A DNA stretch of 27,278 nt, taken from contig CAWKEY010000079.1 in NCBI GenBank assembly GCA_963848675.1, forward strand, positions 1 through 27,278, in the 5' to 3' direction. Shown here one piece after another: positions 1 to 8,278 of this stretch (positions within the stretch are counted from its first letter, which is position 1; the number at the start of each line of letters is the position of its first letter). Under the pieces are notes generated by a model. That model was not told the DNA's origin, searched no databases, and saw only the letters and a list, made by a program, of their open reading frames with translations. Position numbers and translations under genes: made by a program. This stretch comes from CAWKEY01 sp963848675. GTDB taxonomy: Bacteria; Pseudomonadota; Gammaproteobacteria; Methylococcales; Methylomonadaceae.

Positions 1-77
1 GGTTTGCAACCCCGTTACTCATGTTTCGTAAATTTTTGAGGTCTTCAAACGTTTCAGTCGGGGTTGCAAACCCCGAC
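1..77. repeat. Pair of REP-like palindromic repeats
   Basis: Positions 57-77 form a near-perfect hairpin: the arm GTCGGGGTT (57-65) pairs with AACCCCGAC (69-77) around a three-base loop. Positions 1-14 (GGTTTGCAACCCCG) are the exact reverse complement of 59-72, so a second, partly cut-off copy lies in opposite orientation 44 bases away. Two inverted palindromes just past the 3' end of a gene is the usual arrangement of REP-type elements. The 57-77 hairpin could also help end transcription of the leftward gene, but no T-run follows it. Confidence 0.6.
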
Positions 78-123
78 CGGCTTTTGTCGAAGAGATAACT
101 TTCCTGGTCATAGAGCGGATGAG

Positions 124-993
124 TTACAGTCTGGCCAACAGCTCCGCTTTCTTGGCGCTGTACTCCGCATCCGTCAATATGCCTTTATCTTTCAGATTGG
201 CCAATTTCTCGATAGCGGCGAAAATATCTGCTTCCTGATTGGCAACTTGTGTATTCACAATGCTGGTTTGATGGGCTGAAGGAGCAGCTTGAGATTGATC
301 CGGTGTTTGTACGGGCACATTGTCGATGGAAATGATGGGTAGCGTTTTAACATCGACCAGCCCGTATTGACTGGTAAACGTAATTGACCCCCCTATCGAC
401 TGCTGCTGGGAAAATCCACCAATCTGATGATCAAGCGTATCGTAAAGCGTGACATGTCCATTGGCTTCGATAGCCAGCCGCCGAATGGTGGCAAAGTAAG
501 CATAACGCACATTATTTTGCGATCCCGTGCTGCTGGGAAATTGCAAACCTGCGGGCCACCAGTTTCCGGAACTACCGGCAGGTGGAGGCACAAACAGGCT
601 GACTGGCCCGATAGGCCCGGAACTATTTTGTTGCTGCCCACTGGTGTTGACATAGCTGCCGCCGAAGTCGTTTTGCTGCTGAGTGCCTTGATGCTGTGAC
701 TGAAAGCTGCCACTTTGAATGAGGCCCGGTTGATTGGCTATCAGATTGGCGAGTTCTTGACACAGACCGCCTACACTGTTTTTTAAATTATTATTGAACA
801 TATCACCCAACATAATCATGCCGCCCTTCATCCATTGGCCGGAACCGCCAAATTCAGGATGATTAAACTGCGCCATAGAACCGTTGCCGTTGATGACCGA
901 CTGCAACATGCTGAATACGGCATCAGGACTAAAGTTATAGCGATGCGCAATGTTGTTGATGATTTGCTGGCCTTCCGGCGTAAGCTGTCTCAT
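124..993 (-). CDS. SHOCT-domain protein
   Basis: A 289-residue protein of unknown function. The last 35 residues or so (ADIFAAIEKLANLKDKGIL, then LTDAEYSAKKAELLARL) are a clear SHOCT domain, a short helical module found at protein C-termini and thought to mediate oligomerisation. The N-terminus (MRQLTPEGQQIINNIAHRY) looks helical and may be a second small domain. Residues about 75-145 are a low-complexity linker rich in Gln, Ser, Gly and Asn. No signal peptide or membrane segment is visible, so it is probably cytoplasmic. The ATG at 993 is the first in frame and gives a conserved-looking start; the ribosome site before it is weak. It is transcribed away from the phosphorylase-kinase-like gene and has no operon partner here. 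The SHOCT call is confident; the cellular role is unknown. Confidence 0.75.
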   Translation of the reverse strand: MRQLTPEGQQIINNIAHRYNFSPDAVFSMLQSVINGNGSMAQFNHPEFGGSGQWMKGGMIMLGDMFNNNLKNSVGGLCQELANLIANQPGLIQSGSFQSQHQGTQQQNDFGGSYVNTSGQQQNSSGPIGPVSLFVPPPAGSSGNWWPAGLQFPSSTGSQNNVRYAYFATIRRLAIEANGHVTLYDTLDHQIGGFSQQQSIGGSITFTSQYGLVDVKTLPIISIDNVPVQTPDQSQAAPSAHQTSIVNTQVANQEADIFAAIEKLANLKDKGILTDAEYSAKKAELLARL

Positions 994-1389
994 TAGAATG
1001 TCCGCTTGGTTAAGATGTAAGTGATATAGGATAAATCAGGAGCATCGGGGTTCACAAATTGTCATCCGAATTTAGATTTCATGTCAGTGTAAATGAACAG
1101 CCCGTTAAAAAGCACTCAAAAATCTAAACTCGAGAGGATGCGGGCTTGTTTGAATCGTTAAAGCTATGTGAGTAGACGTCTGGCAGCACCTTTTCAGTGC
1201 GAAACATTAAGAACCAGATCAATTTGGTGCAAATAAGCGCATCGAGTCTGAACAATAAGTCGTCAGTCTCAAGGGACTTAATGCAAGTCAGACTGTATCG
1301 AGCTGCAAACGCGTGTAAAGCGGTCAATGGCACAACTTCTGCTATAAATTTTCTTATGACTTCATCGTTTTACCTGGAAAATCGACGCA
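994..1389. other. Intergenic region between divergent genes
   Basis: About 400 bases between two divergently transcribed genes, so it should hold both promoters. Short open frames exist on both strands (for example 1124-1333 minus and 1197-1412 plus), but none has a recognisable product or good ribosome site and I do not call them. AT-rich stretches around 1340-1370 could be a promoter for the rightward gene; I could not find a convincing -35/-10 pair. Confidence 0.4.
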
Positions 1390-3318
1390 TTGCACACCAT
1401 GAAACCGAATGATCCTCACGATAAACTGGACACCTACTATCAGCAGGTACAGGACATCATTCTTAACAGGCAAGATTGGGTGACTGGCCTGCTGCCTGCC
1501 AGTACGGCCGTTAATGTTCATGGCAACTATACCGATGCCTGGGTAAGGGATAATGTCTACAGTATTCTGGCCGCATGGGGTCTGGCGCTGGCTTACCGGC
1601 GCGTTGAAGAAAATGAGGGTCGCACCTACGTTCTGGAGCAAAGTGTCGTTAAGCTGATGCGCGGACTGTTGACGGCAATGATGCGGCAGGCGCCCAAAGT
1701 TGAGAAATTCAAGCAGTTCCAAAACCCAATGGACGCCTTACATGCAAAATACGATACAAAAACGGGTGCTTGTGTCGTTGGCGATCATGAATGGGGGCAT
1801 TTACAACTGGATGCCACGTCCTTATTTCTGTTGATGCTGGCGCAAATGACGGCATCCGGCTTGCGCATTGTCTTTACCATTGATGAAGTCAATTTCGTGC
1901 AAAACCTGGTTCACTATATCAGTCGAACCTACCGTACACCCGACTACGGTATCTGGGAGCGCGGCCACAAAATTAATCATGGCATCGCCGAGTTGAATGC
2001 CAGTTCCATTGGCATGGCAAAAGCCGCACTGGAAGCGCTGTCCGGTTTTAACTTATTTGGCAAGGAGGGCGGACAAGCGTCGGTTGTTCATGTGATTAGT
2101 GACGATATCGCGCGGACGCGGATTACTCTGGAATCGCTTTTACCCAGAGAGTCCATTTCCAAAGAGGCCGATTCGGCCGTTCTCAGTATCACCGGATTTC
2201 CTGCTTTTGCGGTTGATAATCAGACCATCCGGGCAAAAACAGAAGCGATTATTTGCGAAAAACTGGAAGGCCGATATGGCTGCAAACGCTTTTTATTGGA
2301 TGGCCACCAAACTGTAATAGAAGATGGACACCGTCTTTATTATGATCCACATGAATTAAGACAATTCATGGCTATTGAATGTGAATGGCCCTTGTTTTTT
2401 ACCTATTTACTGCTTAACCACCTGTTCACAGGCGATATCGAAGCGGCCCTGCGTTACCGTAAAAAATTGGAAAGTTTGCTGGTTGAGCACAATGGCCAGC
2501 ACTTATTGCCGGAACTGTATATCGTACCGGAAGAGTCGATAGCTGCTGAAAAAGCCGATCCGTACAGCCAGGAACGCGTTCCGAATGAGAACATTCCTTT
2601 GGTTTGGGCGCAAAGCCTTTTTATGCTGGGCTGCCTTATTCAGGATAATTTGCTGACTTGTGACGACATAGACCCCTTGGGACGCTATAAAATTGATAAA
2701 CCACAGCAGGATTGCAAGCTGCAAATTCAGTTACTGGCTCAGGACGAAGCCACCCAGAACAGCTTACTGGAATATGGGATTCATACTCAAACACTCGCTG
2801 AAATAGCCCCCATTCAAATCAGGGAAGCCAATGAACTGGCCGAGGCCTATACGCATGTAGGCAGAAATGACCGGATTGGCTTAACAGGCAGACCTTTGAG
2901 GCAATTGCGGACACTGGCAACATCCAAGATGTATATCCTGGCCGGTGAACGTCTGCTGTTTTTACCGCAATGTCTCAATCAAAAAGGTTTTTATCTTGCG
3001 ATGGACAATCGCTTACTCATTCAGCGCTTACGCCTGGAGTTATCTTACATCCATAGGCATTGGGACAGACCGGGTAACCCTTTGGTGGTTATGACTATAA
3101 AACATAATATGTTGGGTAACCAACACCGTGAAATCCTTATTGAATTCATCAAAGAACTGCAACAGGGGGCTACTCAAGGAATCTCCTTACAACTCGGAAC
3201 GCTTTTAGATTTCGCAGAAACGTCAAGCCACGAAAAAATTAACTACCTGCATGATTTTCAATTCTCCAAAGCCTCCTGGGAGGACGCCAAGCGTCCCTTT
3301 TTAGAGGTATTGCCATAA
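1390..3318 (+). CDS. Phosphorylase-kinase alpha/beta-like GH15 protein, N-terminal part
   Basis: A 642-residue product beginning at TTG 1390 or, more likely, at ATG 1399. It strongly resembles the glucoamylase-like (GH15) half of eukaryotic phosphorylase kinase alpha/beta subunits. Segments such as WGHLQLDATSLFLLMLAQMT (about residues 136-155), WERG, ELNASSIGMAKAALEAL, a GRYGCKRFLLDG stretch and IECEWPLFFTYLL closely match my memory of the human subunit. The animal protein is a regulatory subunit that binds the kinase gamma chain; bacterial homologues are annotated as GH15 family with unproven activity. No signal peptide, so cytoplasmic. It ends at TAA 3316-3318. The same reading frame then continues without interruption into 3340-4605, which carries the C-terminal half of the family, so this is probably one gene split by a single nonsense codon. 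Glucokinase lies downstream in the same direction, pointing to glycogen or glucose metabolism. Confidence 0.85.
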   Translation: MHTMKPNDPHDKLDTYYQQVQDIILNRQDWVTGLLPASTAVNVHGNYTDAWVRDNVYSILAAWGLALAYRRVEENEGRTYVLEQSVVKLMRGLLTAMMRQAPKVEKFKQFQNPMDALHAKYDTKTGACVVGDHEWGHLQLDATSLFLLMLAQMTASGLRIVFTIDEVNFVQNLVHYISRTYRTPDYGIWERGHKINHGIAELNASSIGMAKAALEALSGFNLFGKEGGQASVVHVISDDIARTRITLESLLPRESISKEADSAVLSITGFPAFAVDNQTIRAKTEAIICEKLEGRYGCKRFLLDGHQTVIEDGHRLYYDPHELRQFMAIECEWPLFFTYLLLNHLFTGDIEAALRYRKKLESLLVEHNGQHLLPELYIVPEESIAAEKADPYSQERVPNENIPLVWAQSLFMLGCLIQDNLLTCDDIDPLGRYKIDKPQQDCKLQIQLLAQDEATQNSLLEYGIHTQTLAEIAPIQIREANELAEAYTHVGRNDRIGLTGRPLRQLRTLATSKMYILAGERLLFLPQCLNQKGFYLAMDNRLLIQRLRLELSYIHRHWDRPGNPLVVMTIKHNMLGNQHREILIEFIKELQQGATQGISLQLGTLLDFAETSSHEKINYLHDFQFSKASWEDAKRPFLEVLP

Positions 3319-4605
3319 GATACCGCTTCGCCAGCACCGTTGGATACACACCAACTAACGGAATGGGAAATCAGTACCGATGAAATGCTCATCGAGCAAC
3401 TGAAAACCAACGCCAATCTGTACGCACAACTGGAAGCATTAACTTTACTGAGCCTTCGTCATGGCCTGGATTACGATACCGGATTAACGGCGATGGATGG
3501 CACTGCCGGCAGTGTGCGTGACTTGCTGGAAGAAATCTATGAGCGGGCCGGTGATCAACATGTCTGGACCATTGTCAGACGCTGCGCCGGTTTACTGGGT
3601 AAATACGATATCAATCTGGAACAGGCGGCAACCGAAATACTGGTTCGTCAACATGCATTAAGCTTAGGTTTCGCCTATAGAAGCCGGGCAACCTTGACGC
3701 GACCCGCCGATTCCGCGGAAATCTTGCAAATTATCCGCACCTACAACAATAATGATCCCAGTGAACATATCATTATTCAGGAATTGATCCTTTATCTGGG
3801 CATGCTTATCAAATCCCACCCGGAATTGTTCACGGATATGCACACGGTACGAGTGGGGCACATCCTGCAATTAATGATTGTCAGACAAAAACGCGAAACA
3901 GGCTGCAGTTCATTGGATCAGGCTTTTAACAAAATTTTGTCCTTAGCACCGTATCAATTGTCCATTAAAGTAAAGGAAACTCTGGAAGACTATAGCAATA
4001 CAGAAGATCAGCTGGATTTAGCGGAAATGTTGCACTACGAAGGCGATTGTCGAGATTTAACCAGCGCACGTTTCTCAAAAAATATCGATCCCAGACAGCA
4101 TGGAGGCATGTCTGATTGGTATGAATGGCGCGAACGGCAAGGCAGTGTTGGCAGAGAAAATAATGCATTTTTTGCCAGCGTCTGGGACATCCTGCACCAT
4201 TGCAAGGGATTAATGATAGGTGAGAAACTCAACAGTAAAAATCGGCTGGATAGCGAGGAGACGCTGTCACAGACGACCACCGGTGAACTGAGTTTCAAAT
4301 TACACGTAAATCATCTGCTAAACAAAATTCAAGCCCCGGTCTATCGTCAGTTAACGGTGGAAGCGCTAAAGGCAATGGCGTATATTTTTCGTGAAAATCC
4401 ATCATTACAGATTGACGATACTTTATTAACGGAAATTATTATTGGCCATGCCGTAAGAATCAGCTGGCTACACTCTCACCCTGAAAGTCATGAAGATTAC
4501 GAAGAGGACCTATCCTTGGCATGGCAGGCTTTTTACCGGTTACCGCCGCACAAAGTTGCCAATAACGTTCTTGATGCATTGATACATCTACTCAATAATC
4601 ATTAA
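3319..4605 (+). pseudogene. Phosphorylase-kinase alpha/beta-like protein, C-terminal part
   Basis: This is the in-frame continuation of the preceding gene after the TAA at 3316-3318. Seven codons (D T A S P A P) bridge to a possible TTG start at 3340, from which 421 residues can be read. The content matches the C-terminal part of phosphorylase kinase alpha/beta: RDLLEEIYERAGDQHVWTIV, then an AGLLGKY segment, then ATEILVRQHALSLG, and near the end VYRQLTVEALKAM. No Shine-Dalgarno sequence precedes TTG 3340, and the next in-frame ATG (3385) is also poorly placed, so independent translation looks unlikely. Options are a recent nonsense mutation, a base-call error, stop-codon readthrough, or a true two-subunit arrangement. 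The stop of this part is 13 bases before the glucokinase start. The domain identity is confident; whether it is made as protein is not. Confidence 0.7.
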
Positions 4606-4618
4606 TCGGAAGACCACA

Positions 4619-5593
4619 GTGATACTAGCCGGCGATATAGGTGGAACAAAAACGGTGTTATCTATTTTGACCCGGGATAGCAATGGCTTATTGACATGCT
4701 TGCAGGAACACACTTATTCAAGTCAACAATTCGCGGAATTTGATGATATTTTGTCTGCCTTTTTACCTAAAGACATTACTATCAAATCGGCGTGTTTTGG
4801 TGTTGCCGGCCCAGTCGTCAACCAGCGTTGCCGTACCACTAATTTGCCCTGGTTGCTGGATGCTGAAGAACTGAAAATAAAACTGGGCACCTCCAAAGTC
4901 AAACTCCTGAATGACCTGGAAGCCATGGCACTGGGCATGTTGTATCTGCCCGAATCCGATATGATAGAGTTAAATCCTAATGCGGAAACTCAGGCTGGCA
5001 ATATCGCCGTCATTGCGGCGGGAACGGGCCTGGGCGAAGCCATTCTTTATTGGGACGGCAACAAACACTACCTTATGGCTACCGAAGGCGGCCATAGTGA
5101 CTTTGCCGCTCGCAATGCTCAACAGGATAGGCTGTTGGCTTATCTTAGAAAAAGTCACCCTGATCATGTCAGCTACGAGCGTATCCTGTCGGGTATCGGC
5201 TTCAGTCATCTGTATGATTTTCTCTGCGAGGAAGGTTTTGCGCCACCTTGCCCTGATGTTCCTGACCCCCATGGCGGCATTGATAGAAATGCCATCATTT
5301 CAAGACTGGGCGTTACCGGCAAAGACGCTTTATGTGGCGAAGCAGTAGGGCTTTTTGTTGAGCTCTATGGCGCTGAAACAGGCAACTTGGCATTGAAATC
5401 ACTCGCCACGGGCGGAATTTTTATTGGCGGGGGCATAGCCCCAAAAATAGTGCCGGCCCTGCAGGAAGGTACCTTTATACATGCGTTTAAAGCTAAAGGC
5501 CGCTTGCTTCCCTTGCTCGATAAAATCCCGGTAAAGGTATCATTAAACCCCCGCACGCCGTTAATCGGCGCTATTCACTATTTTGACTTATGA
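4619..5593 (+). CDS. glk: Glucokinase
   Basis: A 324-residue cytoplasmic enzyme that phosphorylates glucose to glucose 6-phosphate with ATP; length is typical of the bacterial Glk family. The N-terminal phosphate-binding motif AGDIGGTKT (residues 4-12) is intact. LLNDLEAMALG corresponds to the glucose-binding Asn-Asp segment, AAGTGLGEA to the second phosphate loop, EGGHSDFA to the Glu/His sugar-binding motif, and GGIFIGGGIAPK to the adenosine motif. The start is GTG at 4619, supported by GGAAG a few bases upstream and by the position of the family's first motif. It follows the phosphorylase-kinase-like reading frame by 13 bases, so the two are probably co-transcribed. It would feed free glucose from glycogen or sucrose breakdown into central metabolism. 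Confidence 0.93.
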   Translation: MILAGDIGGTKTVLSILTRDSNGLLTCLQEHTYSSQQFAEFDDILSAFLPKDITIKSACFGVAGPVVNQRCRTTNLPWLLDAEELKIKLGTSKVKLLNDLEAMALGMLYLPESDMIELNPNAETQAGNIAVIAAGTGLGEAILYWDGNKHYLMATEGGHSDFAARNAQQDRLLAYLRKSHPDHVSYERILSGIGFSHLYDFLCEEGFAPPCPDVPDPHGGIDRNAIISRLGVTGKDALCGEAVGLFVELYGAETGNLALKSLATGGIFIGGGIAPKIVPALQEGTFIHAFKAKGRLLPLLDKIPVKVSLNPRTPLIGAIHYFDL

Positions 5594-5887
5594 ACGCGGC
5601 TACTCTCGGTATTGCCTACACCAGCCTGAAGCCCCATATCATTTCAAGAATAAGCAGTTGTTTACGGACTCTGTCATCGGGTCAGTGTCACCCATCCAAG
5701 GTATACATACTCCATTAGGAGGAAGCAGCCTATGTCGAGGGAGTCTCAAACCCCCTGAAAATGTCCAGATTGGTGCGTAATTACTAAGCAACGAGCTTAT
5801 TTAGTGCGATAACTGGTGGTAACGTTGCTATACCGCCTCAAAATATTGCAACATTCTTATGGAATGATTCTTGCTTAACGTTTAGGT
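5594..5887. other. Leader region with an orphan ribosome site
   Basis: This 294-base gap before the ATP-grasp gene has no credible full gene. It does contain a strong Shine-Dalgarno sequence (AGGAGGA, about 5717-5723) properly spaced before ATG 5731, which opens an eight-codon frame, M S R E S Q T P, then TGA. This could be a leader peptide or the stub of a lost gene. The ATP-grasp gene's own ribosome site is weak. Confidence 0.4.
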
Positions 5888-7315
5888 ATGAATACAAAAA
5901 TTTTAAAAGACCATTTTAACGAAATGTACACCGGCGATGGAGCGGTTCGTAATATTTACCAACGCTACGCGCGTTGGCTAACAGCATTGCCGGATGGCAC
6001 GCTGGAACGCAGAAACGCGGAAGCGGAGTTGCTGTTCCGGCGCCTGGGTATCACTTTTGCCGTCTACGGCGAAGCAGACGATGCGGAACGGCTGATTCCA
6101 TTTGACATTGTGCCGCGTATTTTTGGTGCGGCGGAATGGCAGCGCCTGGAACTCGGCCTCAAGCAACGCGTGCGTGCGCTGAATGCCTTTCTGCATGATA
6201 TTTATCACGAGCAGGAAATCATCAAGGCCGGCGTGATTAGTGCTCATCAGGTGCTGGACAACGTGCTGTATCGCCCCGAGATGCAGGGTGTCGATCTGCC
6301 CAATCAGGTTTATGCCCACATCGCCGGGATCGATCTGGTGCGGGTTGCGGAAAACGATTTCTATGTCCTGGAAGACAATCTGCGCACGCCGTCCGGGGTT
6401 TCCTACATGCTGGAAAACCGCAAAACCATGATGCGCTTATTTCCCGAACTGTTTGTCAAACATACGGTGGAGCCAGTGGAACACTACCCGCAAATGCTGC
6501 TCAATACCCTGCGCGAATCGGCTCCACCGAATATCACTTATCCGGTCATCGTGGTGATGACCCCAGGATCCTATAACAGCGCTTATTTCGAACATGCTTA
6601 TCTCGCCAGTCAAATGGGCGTGGAACTGGTCGAAGGCCAGGATCTGTTCGTGCATCAACAAAAGGTTTACATGCACACCACAGAAGGTCCGCAACAGGTG
6701 CATGTGATTTACCGGCGGGTGGACGACGATTTTATCGACCCACGGGTATTTCGCCCCGATTCGACGCTTGGCGTGCCGGGTTTGATGGATGCCTATTGTA
6801 GTGGCAATGTCGCACTGGCTAACGGTGTCGGCACTGGCGTGGCGGATGATAAATCCACGTATCTGTTCGTACCGGAAATGATCCGCTTTTATCTCGGCGA
6901 AACGCCGCTACTGTCCAATGTGCCGACTTGGCGTTTGAGTGAGCCCGAAGAGTTGAGCTATGTACTCGCGCATTTGCCGGAGCTGGTAGTCAAAGAAGTG
7001 CAAGGTTCGGGGGGCTACGGCATGCTGGTGGGTCCGACCAGCTCGAAGGCCGAAATTGACGCCTACAAGCAACGTATTCTGGCGGAGCCCGCCAAATTTA
7101 TTGCCCAACCAACACTGGCATTGTCATCCTGCCCTACCCTGGTGGAATCCGGTGTCGCGCCGCGCCATGTCGATTTGAGACCGTTCGTGTTGTCTGGCAA
7201 GGAAGTGCGCATAGTGCCAGGCGGCCTGACGCGGGTGGCACTCCACGAAGGTTCGCTGGTGGTCAATTCCTCGCAGGGCGGCGGCACCAAAGACACCTGG
7301 GTACTGGAGGACTAA
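5888..7315 (+). CDS. Circularly permuted type 2 ATP-grasp protein
   Basis: A 475-residue cytoplasmic protein of the circularly permuted ATP-grasp family (formerly DUF404/DUF407), predicted to form amide or peptide bonds using ATP. Family signatures are all present: FYVLEDNLRTPSGVSYMLEN (about residues 156-175), ANGVGTGVADDKSTY, VVKEVQGSGGYGMLVGP (nucleotide-binding glycine-rich segment), and the C-terminal block with RHVDLRPFVL and NSSQGGGTKDTWVLED. Length is typical. The start ATG at 5888 gives the usual N-terminus; the ribosome site is weak. The next gene, an alpha-E protein, starts three bases after this stop, and GGAGG within the last codons (7305-7309) serves it, so the pair is translationally coupled. 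In many bacteria these two occur with a transglutaminase-like protein and are thought to make or attach a small peptide; no such third gene lies here. Substrate unknown. Confidence 0.93.
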   Translation: MNTKILKDHFNEMYTGDGAVRNIYQRYARWLTALPDGTLERRNAEAELLFRRLGITFAVYGEADDAERLIPFDIVPRIFGAAEWQRLELGLKQRVRALNAFLHDIYHEQEIIKAGVISAHQVLDNVLYRPEMQGVDLPNQVYAHIAGIDLVRVAENDFYVLEDNLRTPSGVSYMLENRKTMMRLFPELFVKHTVEPVEHYPQMLLNTLRESAPPNITYPVIVVMTPGSYNSAYFEHAYLASQMGVELVEGQDLFVHQQKVYMHTTEGPQQVHVIYRRVDDDFIDPRVFRPDSTLGVPGLMDAYCSGNVALANGVGTGVADDKSTYLFVPEMIRFYLGETPLLSNVPTWRLSEPEELSYVLAHLPELVVKEVQGSGGYGMLVGPTSSKAEIDAYKQRILAEPAKFIAQPTLALSSCPTLVESGVAPRHVDLRPFVLSGKEVRIVPGGLTRVALHEGSLVVNSSQGGGTKDTWVLED

Positions 7316-7318
7316 ATC

Positions 7319-8278
7319 ATGCTGTCTCGCACCGCTGAAAATTTGTATTGGATGGCGCGCCATATTGAACGTGCCGAAAACACCGCACGGGTATTGGATG
7401 TTGCTCACCTCACATCGCTGCTGCCGCTGGATATTGAAGGCACAGAGGCCTATTTATGGTATGCGCCGCTGAATATAACCGGCTGCGCCGGTAGTTACGA
7501 AATCAAGCATGGCCTGGCCAGGGCCGATGCGGTCACCCACTATATGGCATTGGATCCAGACAACCCGGCCAGCATTTATAGCTGCCTGAGGCTTGCGCGC
7601 GAGGATGCGCGCACAGTACGCGGTGCAATTACCTCGGAAATGTGGGAAGTCATCAACGACACCTGGCTGGAACTCAACCGCTTGCCGCGGCAAATGGATG
7701 ATGAAAAATACCGGGAATTTTTCGATTGGGTGAAGAATCGCTCGCATCTGTTTCGCGGGGTAACCTTGGGAACCATCATCAAGGATATTGGGCTCAGCTT
7801 CATCAAGCTGGGTACTTTTCTCGAACGCGCCGACAACACCGCACGCATCCTGGATGTGAAATATCACATACTACTGCCGAGCGTGGACGATATCGGGGGC
7901 GCTGCTGACTATTATCAATGGGGTTCATTGATGAAATCAGTCAGTGCCTTCGAAGCTTACCAAAAAATATATCGCGATGTCATTTCGCCGCAACGGGTCA
8001 GCGAATTGCTGATATTTAGAGACGACATGCCGCGCTCGCTGCATGCCTGTATGAACGAGGTGGAAGCCGCCTTGATCGATATCAATGGCTTCTCCGGTCA
8101 GGAAGCGCGCCGCCTTGCCGGCGAACAACATGCTGCGCTGCATTTCGGCCGTATCGAAGATGCGTTTGCTCAAGGTCTGCACGAATATCTCACCGTTTTT
8201 TTGAAAAATACCGCTGTGTTGGGACGGGAGATTCGCGAGGCTTATTTATCGCGCCGCGAGAAGATGTTAAGCCGCTAA
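7319..8278 (+). CDS. Alpha-E domain protein
   Basis: A 319-residue, mostly helical protein of the alpha-E family (formerly DUF403), the regular partner of circularly permuted ATP-grasp proteins. Typical features are the N-terminus MLSRTAENLYWMARHIERAE, where the NLYWM and RAENTAR elements are conserved, and the internal repeat FLERADNTARILDVKYH near residue 170. The start ATG 7319 sits three bases after the ATP-grasp stop with GGAGG at the right distance, so both proteins are probably made in similar amounts. Function is unproven; comparative genomics places the pair in a peptide-synthesis or modification pathway. Its TAA stop overlaps the stop codon of the convergent nuclease gene (shared bases 8276-8277), leaving no room for a terminator between them. 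Confidence 0.92.
   Translation: MLSRTAENLYWMARHIERAENTARVLDVAHLTSLLPLDIEGTEAYLWYAPLNITGCAGSYEIKHGLARADAVTHYMALDPDNPASIYSCLRLAREDARTVRGAITSEMWEVINDTWLELNRLPRQMDDEKYREFFDWVKNRSHLFRGVTLGTIIKDIGLSFIKLGTFLERADNTARILDVKYHILLPSVDDIGGAADYYQWGSLMKSVSAFEAYQKIYRDVISPQRVSELLIFRDDMPRSLHACMNEVEAALIDINGFSGQEARRLAGEQHAALHFGRIEDAFAQGLHEYLTVFLKNTAVLGREIREAYLSRREKMLSR

Noticed and set aside
1..77. CRISPR array
   Set aside because: Only two palindromes in opposite orientation, no direct repeats with spacers and no cas genes.
5583..5780. 65-residue open frame after glucokinase
   Set aside because: Overlaps the end of glk, uses a TTG start without a ribosome site and has no family resemblance.
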